Positions 13,010 through 19,517 of a stretch of 19,517 nucleotides of DNA are shown here, in pieces; within the stretch, counting starts at the first letter, position 1, and the number at the start of each line of letters is the position of its first letter. The translations under genes were made by a program, and so were the position numbers. The stretch is from Hymenobacter sp. (GTDB taxonomy: Bacteria > Bacteroidota > Bacteroidia > Cytophagales > Hymenobacteraceae). The notes under the pieces were generated by a model. The model was not told where the DNA came from. It searched no databases and worked only from the letters and a program-made list of their open reading frames with translations. The DNA is taken from positions 1 through 19,517 of the forward strand of contig JANYFQ010000536.1 in assembly GCA_025362615.1 (NCBI GenBank), written 5' to 3'.

Positions 13010-13187
13010 AAAGGGCATCCGTGCTGGCACGGAGGAAGCGGGGTTAAAAAATTACGGGATGGCGCGGATTGCGGGCAGGCACTGAGGGCCATGACCTTTA
13101 CACCAGCAAAACCAGCGGCCTGATGGCCGTGCTGACCAACCCCGCCAATCAACCCTTTTAACCCTCAAAAAACCCCTCTCCTAACTC
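13010..13187 (+). other. non-coding leader of the beta-helix gene, with a possible coding remnant
   Basis: Together with the hairpin element, 12858-13187 is a 330-bp stretch without a gene. The only notable thing after the hairpin is an open frame without a start codon, 13048-13161, ending 'HDLYTSKTSGLMAVLTNP' plus six residues before TAA. It reads like the C-terminus of a protein, but it is too short to identify and may be chance. I saw no clear promoter before 13188. Confidence 0.3.
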
Positions 13188-14246
13188 ATGAAGAAGCTTT
13201 TCACCTCCGCCCTTTTGCTCGTGGCCCTGCTGTCGGCCTCGCCCCTGTTTGCCGCCGTGCTGCGCGTGAACAACACCCCCGGCGTGAACGCGCCCTACAC
13301 CACCTTCGCCGCCGCCCACACCGCCGCCGCCGCTGGCGACGTGATTCAACTGGAGCCCAGCAACACCAGCTACGGGGCCCTGACCGTGACCAAGAACGTG
13401 ACCATCATGGGGGCGGGCTACCTGCTGGGCACCGGCCAGAACACCGGCTTGCAATACACGGCCCTGGAAGCCAGCTGCGACGCGGTGAACTTCAACACCG
13501 GCAGCGCGGGTGCCCGCATCACGGGGATGCGCATTCTGGGGGCCGTCACGGTCAGCGTCAGCACCATCACGGTGGAGCGCAACATCCTGTTCACCCAGGA
13601 TTACAGCGCCAACTACGACATTACGCTGACGGGCGGGGCCGGCATCAGCAACGTGTTCATCCGCGGCAATTTTATGAACGGGCTAAGCGCCAGCGGCACG
13701 GTGAACAACCTCAATATCGCCAATAACATTGTGTACGGCACCTTTGACTTCTCGCTGCCCGCCACGGCCAACGGCCTGCTCACGCACAACGTGTTTTACA
13801 CCACCAGCGCGGGGGCCTACAACAACATCGTCATTTACAATATGCTGGTCACCAACAATATCGTGGCCGTGACGCCTAACTACAATTACGGCCCCAACGC
13901 CGTGGCCTTCCCCAACCCGGTGACGAACAACAACACCTACACCAACAACATCGGCTCGGGCACCCAATTCCCCAACAACGGCCTGACCAACGTGAACAAC
14001 CAGCAGAACGTGGACTACAACACCGTGCTGAGCCTGACCGGCTCCGACGATGGCAAGTACGCCTTGCTGCCCGCGCCCTCGCCGGGCCGGGGCAGCGGCA
14101 CGGCCGGGGTGGACATGGGCATTTTCGGCGGCAGCCAGCCCTACATCCTGGGCGGCATTCCCAATGCCCCGACCATCTACAACCTGAACTCGGCGGTGAG
14201 CGGCACCAACCTGAACGTGACGCTCGGCACCAAGTCGAACAACTAG
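13188..14246 (+). CDS. secreted right-handed parallel beta-helix protein
   Basis: 352 residues. The signal peptide is MKKLFTSALLLVALLSASPL, then FA. The mature protein starts 'AVLRVNNTPGVNAPYTTFAAAHTAAAAGDVIQLEPS', the usual first coil of pectate-lyase-like beta-helices, and continues with stacked short strands rich in Asn and Val/Ile ('VNNLNIANNIVYG', 'NIVIYNMLVTNNIVAV', 'NNNTYTNNI'). The end 'GGIPNAPTIYNLNSAVSGTNLNVTLGTKSNN' is a common C-terminus of such Bacteroidota proteins. No catalytic Asp/Lys/Arg cluster is evident, so polysaccharide binding or a structural surface role is as likely as lyase activity. It lies 31 bp before the giant modular gene, so the two are probably co-transcribed. 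Confidence 0.85.
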   Translation: MKKLFTSALLLVALLSASPLFAAVLRVNNTPGVNAPYTTFAAAHTAAAAGDVIQLEPSNTSYGALTVTKNVTIMGAGYLLGTGQNTGLQYTALEASCDAVNFNTGSAGARITGMRILGAVTVSVSTITVERNILFTQDYSANYDITLTGGAGISNVFIRGNFMNGLSASGTVNNLNIANNIVYGTFDFSLPATANGLLTHNVFYTTSAGAYNNIVIYNMLVTNNIVAVTPNYNYGPNAVAFPNPVTNNNTYTNNIGSGTQFPNNGLTNVNNQQNVDYNTVLSLTGSDDGKYALLPAPSPGRGSGTAGVDMGIFGGSQPYILGGIPNAPTIYNLNSAVSGTNLNVTLGTKSNN

Positions 14247-14277
14247 GCACGGCTTTCATCCTTAACGAAAGCACGTC

Positions 14278-17200
14278 ATGAAACGACTTACCATTTGGCT
14301 GCTGGCCTGGCTCGGGCTGGCCGCCGGCGGGGCGCAGGCCCAGGCCACCCTCGACCGGGTGGAGTACTTTATTGACTCCGACCCTGGGCAGGGGTTGGCT
14401 ACCTCGGTGCCCCTGGGCACGGTGGCCAGCAACATTCCCAACCTGAGCTTTGTGGCTCCGCTGGGCGGCTACGCCCGCGGCTTGCACCGCCTGGGGGTGC
14501 GCTCGCGCAACCTGAGCCAGAAATGGAGCAGCACGGCTTACCGGCAGTTTTTTTACGAAAACGCGGTGCTGGCCGGCAACATCGACCGGGTGGAGTATTT
14601 CCTGGACACCGACCCCGGCGTGGGCAGCGCCACGGCCGTGACCATCACGCCGGGGGCTGATTTGCCCAGTGTGGCATTTGCCGTGAATTTGAGCAGCGTG
14701 GGGCAGGGCTTCCACCGCTTGTATGTGCGCAGCCACGATGCCGGCACTGGCCGCTGGAGCCTGAGCGGCTTGCAGCAATTTTATTACCAGCCGCCCACGG
14801 TGCTGGCGGCCGGCAACATCGACCGGGTGGAGTATTTTCTGGACACCGACCCCGGCGTGGGCAGTGCCACAGCTGCCAGCATCACGCCGGGGGCCAATTT
14901 GCCCAGCGTAACGTTTGCGGCCGATTTGAGCGGTGTGAACCAGGGCTTTCACCGGCTGTACGTGCGGAGCCGCGACGCGGGGTCGGGCCGCTGGAGCCTG
15001 ACCGCCCTGAATCAGTTTTATTACCAGCCCCCGACGGTGCTGGCGGCGGGCAACATTGACCGGATGGAGTATTTTCTGGACACTGACCCTGGTGTAGGCA
15101 GCGCCACGGCGGTGGCCATTACGCCGGGGGCGAACCTGGCCAGTGTGGCTTTTGCGGTGAATATGAGCAGCATCAACGCCGGGGTTCACCAGTTGTATGT
15201 GCGGAGCCACGACGCGGGCTCGGACCGCTGGAGCCTGACGGCGAACCGCTACTTCTTTGCTGAGATTGTCCCGGCTTTGGCCAACGTGACCCAGGTGGAG
15301 TATTTCTACGATGCCGACCCCGGCATCGGGCTGGGCACCGCTGCGCCGGTAGCGACGCCGGCGACCAACCTAAGCGGCTTTGCCTTTGTGGGCGACATCA
15401 CGGCGTTGAGCGCTGGCACCCACCGCCTGTACGTGCGGAGCCGGGATGCCAACGGCAAGTGGAGCCTGACGGGCTACCGCGACTTTGTGCGGCCTTCGGG
15501 CACGCCGCCGAGTGTCAGCAGCTTCACGCCCACGGTGGGCGCGGGCGGCACGGTGGTTACCATCACGGGCACTAACTTTCTGGGCGCTACTGCTGTGACG
15601 TTTAACGGCGTGGCGGGCACGGGCCTGACGGTGAACTCGGCCACCCAGATTACCATCACGGCTCCGGCCAGTGGCAGCACGGGCCTGGTGTGCGTGACGG
15701 CCCCGGCCGGCACGGGCTGCTCGAATGCGGCCCAGAAATTTACCTACCTGCCGGTGGTGACGGGCATCACGCCCACGGTGCTATGCGCCGGGGCGGCGGT
15801 GAGTGTGACGTTCACGGCCACGGGCTACGCGGTGGGCAACACGTTCACGGCGCAGCTTTCTAATAGCAGCGGAACCTTCACCAGTGGCGTAACGAACCTG
15901 GGCACCCGCAGCGGGGCCACGGGCGGCACCATCAGCGGCACGGTGCCGACGGGGGCCACGGGGGCTACCGCTTACCGGGTGCGCATTGTGGCGGATAATC
16001 CGGCGGCGACGGGCAGCAACAACGGCACCAACATCGTGCTCGAAAACCTGACCAACGTGGCCGCCATCAGCAACTCGCCGGTGCAAACCGGGAGCAGCAT
16101 CCAGCTGAACACCACCGGCTACCCCAGCGGGGCCACCTTCGCCTGGACCGGCCCCGGCACGTTCAGCAGCGCCACGGCGGCCAACCCGACCATCGCCAAC
16201 GCCACCACGGCCAACACCGGCACCTACCAGGTGGTGGTGACCGGGGCCAACGGCTGCCAAAAAACCAGCACCGTGGCCGTGACTGTGAACGCCCCGGTAG
16301 TGCTCACGACCGGCCCGATAACGCCCGCCACCTACTGCGCGGGCGACAACATCAGCGTGCCCTACACCGCCTCGGGTGGCACGGTGAGCGCCGGCAATGC
16401 CTTCACGGCCCAGCTGTCGAGCGCCAGCGGCTCGTTTGCCAGCCCGGTGAACATCGGGACCGTGAGCGGCACGGGCAGCGGCACGATTGCGGCCGTGCTG
16501 CCCACCGGCGCGGCCACCGGCACCGGCTACCGGGTGCGGGTGGTGGGCAACAGCCCCCCCGCCACCGGCACCGACAACGGCACCAACCTGACCATCACCA
16601 ACCTGAGCGCCGCGCTGGCGACCAGCAACTCGCCGGTGACGGTGGGCGGCACGGTGCAGCTCGACGTGACCGGCTACCCCGCCGGGGCGACCTTCGCCTG
16701 GACCGGCCCCAACGCCTTCAGCAGCACTATCCGCAACCCCACCATCCCGAACGCGGCCCTCGCCAGCACCGGCACCTATCAGGTGGTGGTGAGCAGCAAC
16801 GGCTGCCAGGCGACGCGCACCGTGGACGTGTCGGTGAGTTGCAATTCGGCCAGTGTGGCCGATGGCTTGCCGACGGGCAATTACACCCAGCAGAATTTTA
16901 GCGCGGGCGGTTCAAACCTGGCTTTCAACGGCGGGCAAGCCACTTCGGCGCCGGCCGTGGCCACGGCCACGGTGCTGTTTGGCAGCCCGCAGGTGGTGTC
17001 GGGCTTTGGCTCGATAAACCTGTACAGCAACAACCGGGCGAGCCAGCTCACCTATTATCTGACCTTCGACGGCACCACGTTTCAAAACGTGGGCACTGGC
17101 TACAACGGCCCCATTAGCACCTACACTACCTTCGATTTTACGGGGGGCAACCGGGTGGCGCTGGGCTTCAAAATAGTTGTGGAAGACCTTGACCACTCGC

Positions 17201-19517
17201 ACTCCAACGGGGTTTACCTGAAAGATGCCCGGGTGTTTGGCAATGTTTGTGCGCCTTACATCTCGTCGTTTGCGCCGGCCACCGGCCCGGCCGGCACCAG
17301 CGTGGTGCTGACGGGCGGCAATTTCACCGGGGCCACCGGCGTGACATTCAACGGCGTGGCCGCTCCCGGCTTCGTGGTGAACAACGACGGGCAGATAACC
17401 GTGGCGGCTCCCGCCACCGGCTCGACCGGCCTGATTGCCGTGACCAACAGCAGCGGCCTCGGCACGTCGGCCACCAATTTCACCTACCAGCTTGGGGTGG
17501 CCACCGGCACGGTTTCGCCGGCTACTTACTGCGCGGGCGGTGCCGTGACGGTGCCCTTCACGGTGTCGGGCGGCAGCTACAGCGCCGGCAACACCTTCAC
17601 GGCCCAGTTGTCGAATGCCAGCGGCTCGTTTGCGGCACCCACGGCCATCGGCAGCGTGAGCCGCACCACCAGCGGCAGCATCAGCGCCACCGTGCCAACG
17701 GCAACCACCACCGGCAGCGGCTACCGCATCCGGGTGGTGGCCTCTAACCCGGCCACGACGGGCACCGACAACGGCAGCAACCTGACCATCACCAATCTGA
17801 GCGCCACGGCGGCAACCAGCAACTCGCCGCTGACGGTGGGCGGCACCATTCAGCTCGACGTGAGCAACGCCCCAACCGGCGCGACTTTCACCTGGACCGG
17901 CCCCGGCACGTTCTCCAACGCTTCGGCCCAGAACCCGACCGTGAGCAACGCCCAGACCACCAACTCCGGCACCTACCAGGTGGTGGTGACCAGCAATGGC
18001 TGCCAGGTGACGCGCACGGTGAGCGTGACGGTGAACAACGCACCCGGCCTCACCATGAGCACCTTCAATGGGGCCTTGTGCGGCGGGCAAAGCTTCAGCA
18101 TTGGCTTCGCGGCCACGGGCAGCGCCTTCCAGGGCGGCAACACCGCGACGGCGCAGCTCTCGGACGCCAGCGGCTCGTTTGCGTCGGCGGCAAGCATTGG
18201 CTCGGTGAGCAACGTGGTGAACACCGGCAGCTACAGCGTGAGCGTGACCATTCCGGCCAACACGCCGACCGGCACGGGCTACCGCGTGCGGCTGGTGGCC
18301 TCCTCTCCTGCCGCGACCAGCAACGACAACGGTGCCAACCTGAGCATCACGACCCTGCCCGCTGCGGTGGTGGCATCGAACAACTCGCCGGTGGCCTACA
18401 ACGGCACCGTGACCCTGACGGCCCAGGCCGTGAGCGGGGCCAGCTACGTGTGGACCGTGCCCGGCATAGGCACGGTGAGCACCGGCACCTCGCCGACGCT
18501 GAACGTGGCCAACGCCACCCCGGCCAACAGCGGCACTTACACGCTGTATGTGAGCTATGGAGGCAACTGCCCGAACTCGACTACAACCAGCGTGACGGTG
18601 AACTCCGCGACGGTGCCCATCCTCAACGTGAGCCAGTTTGGCGGCACGGTGTGCCCCGGCGGGTTTCTTAGCGTCGGCTACGCGGTGACGGGCACCGGGT
18701 TTGCGGCGGGCAACGTGCTGACGGCGCAACTCTCGGACGCGGCCGGCTCGTTTGCCACGCCCACCAACGTGGGCACGGACAACTTCCGCGGGCCGGGCAG
18801 CGGTACCATCACGGCCGTCTTTCCGACCGCTACGCCGGCCGGTACGGGCTACCGCATCCGGGTGGTGGGCAGCAGCCCGGCCGTGGTCAGCCAGACCGAC
18901 AACGGCAGCGACCTGACCGTTTCGCCGGCCCTGGTGGCATCGGCTACGAGCAACTCGCCGGTGGCGGTTGGGGGCACAATTACGCTCGTGGCCCAACCCA
19001 CGGGCCAGACCGGCATGGGCAGCTACTATTGGTACGCCCAGTACAACGGCGGCGGGGCTACGGCTTTCGTGGGCGTTGGGCAGACCCTGAACATTGCCAA
19101 CGCCCAGCCCAGCCAAAGCGGCAAGTACTTCGTGTACGTGAGCAACAGCAACTGCACCGACTCGGCTTCGGTGCGGGTGTTGGTGCAGTCGGCGGCCACG
19201 GCCAGCCTGAGCACGGGCAGCTTCGGCGGCTCGTTCTGCCCCGGCTCGGTGTTCAATGTGCCGTTCACGGTATCTGGCAGCTTCAACGGCGGCAACGTCT
19301 TCACGGCCCAGCTTTCCAATGCCAGCGGCTCGTTTGCATCGCCAACCAACATCGGCAGCGCGAGCGGCACGGGCAGCGGCAACGTCAGCGTGACCATTCC
19401 GCTGGGCACGGCCAACGGCTCGGCCTACCGCATCCGGGTGGTGGCTTCGGCCCCGGCCACGACGGGCAGCGACAACGGCCAGAACCTAACCATCGGCACC
19501 CTGACCTTCACCTGGAC
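14278..19517 (+). CDS. giant modular secreted protein, probable surface adhesin (5' part; 3' end beyond window)
   Basis: The frame from the ATG at 14278 is open to the last base, giving at least 1746 residues. A signal peptide (MKRLTIWLLAWLGLAAGGAQ, then AQ) is followed by five repeats of 77-79 residues (26-405; IDRVEYFLDTDPG ... RLYVRS.DA..GRWSL). Then come an IPT/TIG domain (about 411-495), two copies of an Ig-like module with conserved Cys at 503 and 687, a galactose-binding-like jelly-roll region (about 857-991: 'FGSINLYSNNRASQLTYYLTF'), a second IPT/TIG domain (about 991-1072) and four more modules (Cys at 1085, 1268, 1459, 1654). Such proteins in Bacteroidota are normally exported by the type IX system, with a sorting domain at the far C-terminus; that part is not in the window. 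It has no catalytic motif, and adhesion or a matrix role is inferred. Long antisense frames opposite it are composition artefacts. Confidence 0.9.
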   Translation, partial: MKRLTIWLLAWLGLAAGGAQAQATLDRVEYFIDSDPGQGLATSVPLGTVASNIPNLSFVAPLGGYARGLHRLGVRSRNLSQKWSSTAYRQFFYENAVLAGNIDRVEYFLDTDPGVGSATAVTITPGADLPSVAFAVNLSSVGQGFHRLYVRSHDAGTGRWSLSGLQQFYYQPPTVLAAGNIDRVEYFLDTDPGVGSATAASITPGANLPSVTFAADLSGVNQGFHRLYVRSRDAGSGRWSLTALNQFYYQPPTVLAAGNIDRMEYFLDTDPGVGSATAVAITPGANLASVAFAVNMSSINAGVHQLYVRSHDAGSDRWSLTANRYFFAEIVPALANVTQVEYFYDADPGIGLGTAAPVATPATNLSGFAFVGDITALSAGTHRLYVRSRDANGKWSLTGYRDFVRPSGTPPSVSSFTPTVGAGGTVVTITGTNFLGATAVTFNGVAGTGLTVNSATQITITAPASGSTGLVCVTAPAGTGCSNAAQKFTYLPVVTGITPTVLCAGAAVSVTFTATGYAVGNTFTAQLSNSSGTFTSGVTNLGTRSGATGGTISGTVPTGATGATAYRVRIVADNPAATGSNNGTNIVLENLTNVAAISNSPVQTGSSIQLNTTGYPSGATFAWTGPGTFSSATAANPTIANATTANTGTYQVVVTGANGCQKTSTVAVTVNAPVVLTTGPITPATYCAGDNISVPYTASGGTVSAGNAFTAQLSSASGSFASPVNIGTVSGTGSGTIAAVLPTGAATGTGYRVRVVGNSPPATGTDNGTNLTITNLSAALATSNSPVTVGGTVQLDVTGYPAGATFAWTGPNAFSSTIRNPTIPNAALASTGTYQVVVSSNGCQATRTVDVSVSCNSASVADGLPTGNYTQQNFSAGGSNLAFNGGQATSAPAVATATVLFGSPQVVSGFGSINLYSNNRASQLTYYLTFDGTTFQNVGTGYNGPISTYTTFDFTGGNRVALGFKIVVEDLDHSHSNGVYLKDARVFGNVCAPYISSFAPATGPAGTSVVLTGGNFTGATGVTFNGVAAPGFVVNNDGQITVAAPATGSTGLIAVTNSSGLGTSATNFTYQLGVATGTVSPATYCAGGAVTVPFTVSGGSYSAGNTFTAQLSNASGSFAAPTAIGSVSRTTSGSISATVPTATTTGSGYRIRVVASNPATTGTDNGSNLTITNLSATAATSNSPLTVGGTIQLDVSNAPTGATFTWTGPGTFSNASAQNPTVSNAQTTNSGTYQVVVTSNGCQVTRTVSVTVNNAPGLTMSTFNGALCGGQSFSIGFAATGSAFQGGNTATAQLSDASGSFASAASIGSVSNVVNTGSYSVSVTIPANTPTGTGYRVRLVASSPAATSNDNGANLSITTLPAAVVASNNSPVAYNGTVTLTAQAVSGASYVWTVPGIGTVSTGTSPTLNVANATPANSGTYTLYVSYGGNCPNSTTTSVTVNSATVPILNVSQFGGTVCPGGFLSVGYAVTGTGFAAGNVLTAQLSDAAGSFATPTNVGTDNFRGPGSGTITAVFPTATPAGTGYRIRVVGSSPAVVSQTDNGSDLTVSPALVASATSNSPVAVGGTITLVAQPTGQTGMGSYYWYAQYNGGGATAFVGVGQTLNIANAQPSQSGKYFVYVSNSNCTDSASVRVLVQSAATASLSTGSFGGSFCPGSVFNVPFTVSGSFNGGNVFTAQLSNASGSFASPTNIGSASGTGSGNVSVTIPLGTANGSAYRIRVVASAPATTGSDNGQNLTIGTLTFTW
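14353..15491 (+). repeat. five tandem coding repeats of 77-79 residues
   Basis: Repeat starts (the Asp of DRVEYF or its equivalent) are at 14353, 14584, 14821, 15058 and 15289, spacings of 231, 237, 237 and 231 bp. The consensus is DRVEYFLDTDPGVGSAT, a variable part, 'GxHRLYVRSHDAGxGRWSL' and an aromatic 'QFYYQPP' linker. Copies 2 and 3 are nearly identical in DNA over their first 60 bp, so duplication or gene conversion is recent. The outer copies (1 and 5) have diverged most. The aromatic W and Y ends and strand pattern suggest small beta-sandwich or propeller-like units. Confidence 0.9.
15784..19517 (+). repeat. six copies of a 183-195 residue Ig-like module in the giant protein
   Basis: Module anchors (the Cys of YCAG/LCGG/VCPG/FCPG) are at 15784, 16336, 17530, 18079, 18652 and 19237. 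Spacings are 552, 1194, 549, 573 and 585 bp; the long one holds the inserted jelly-roll and second TIG domain. Each module has two halves. The first is 'FTAQLSNASGSFA...GTGYRVRVVASxPxTxxxDNG'; the second is an Ig/PKD-like half 'SNSPVxVGGTIxL...FTWTGPGTF...NSGTYQVVVTSNGC' with a second Cys. The sixth copy is cut by the window end. Several 20-40 bp stretches are almost identical between copies. Confidence 0.88.

Noticed and set aside
13048..13161. 37-codon open frame ending in TAA, possible gene remnant
   Set aside because: It has no start codon and is too short to assign; kept only as a note on the leader region.
13876..15210. 444-residue open frame on the minus strand
   Set aside because: It spans the gap between two well-supported plus-strand genes and mirrors their repeats; its internal repeats are the complement of the 77-79 residue coding repeats.
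16912..19116. 734-residue open frame on the minus strand
   Set aside because: It is antisense to the modular protein, rich in His/Arg/Ala/Gly repeats that mirror the coding repeats, and shows no domain. It follows from high GC and from repeated Ser/Thr/Gly codons on the plus strand.

Overview
The window looks like chromosomal DNA of a GC-rich member of the Bacteroidota, most like Hymenobacter or a close relative in the Cytophagales. The grounds are: high GC; many short secreted proteins of unknown function; a TonB-type tandem pair; a beta-helix protein and a giant modular secreted protein of the kind exported by type IX secretion; no Shine-Dalgarno sequences; and repeated matches to the Bacteroidota -7 promoter element TAnnTTTG a short way upstream of start codons. 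The genus is inferred from style, not from a marker gene.

Layout. 21-1943 (+) encodes an Omp85/BamA-like outer-membrane barrel. A long imperfect hairpin fills the gap to a small secreted protein on the minus strand (2116-2415), which diverges from a secreted protein at 2589-3185 (+). A strong bidirectional terminator (3245-3300) separates this from a minus-strand block running right to left: SIMPL-domain lipoprotein (5656-6366), zinc-ribbon membrane protein (4411-5610), YcxB-like membrane protein (3899-4384) and a small secreted protein (3326-3817). Further right are two paralogous periplasmic proteins, each made of little more than a TonB C-terminal domain (6645-7220 and 7340-7801). The second has a frameshift in the last conserved strand.

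8066-10432 is a complete two-gene Type II restriction-modification system. An N6-adenine methyltransferase (+) and a HincII-family endonuclease (-) are convergent and overlap by 9 bp at their stop codons. The endonuclease is recognisable by eye as a HincII relative: same length, same catalytic D/D/K and the same DNA-intercalating Gln. The predicted site is GTYRAC. Reading the whole window I found only one such site, inside the methyltransferase gene itself, where chance would give about 15.

After it come a CvfB-like S1 RNA-binding protein (10529-11356), a PD-(D/E)XK nuclease-like protein (11554-12153) and a TIP30-like Rossmann oxidoreductase (12216-12857). Three of the 3' gene ends in the window carry long imperfect inverted repeats that abut or overlap the stop codon. 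The right third is a two-gene secreted cluster: a right-handed beta-helix protein (13188-14246) and, 31 bp on, a modular protein of at least 1746 residues (14278 to the window end, still open). The latter has five 77-79 residue repeats, two IPT/TIG domains, a galactose-binding-like domain and six copies of a 183-195 residue Ig-like module.

The one functional unit that is both complete and mechanistically clear is the HincII-like system. The giant repeat protein and the stop-codon-abutting hairpins are the most open-ended features.
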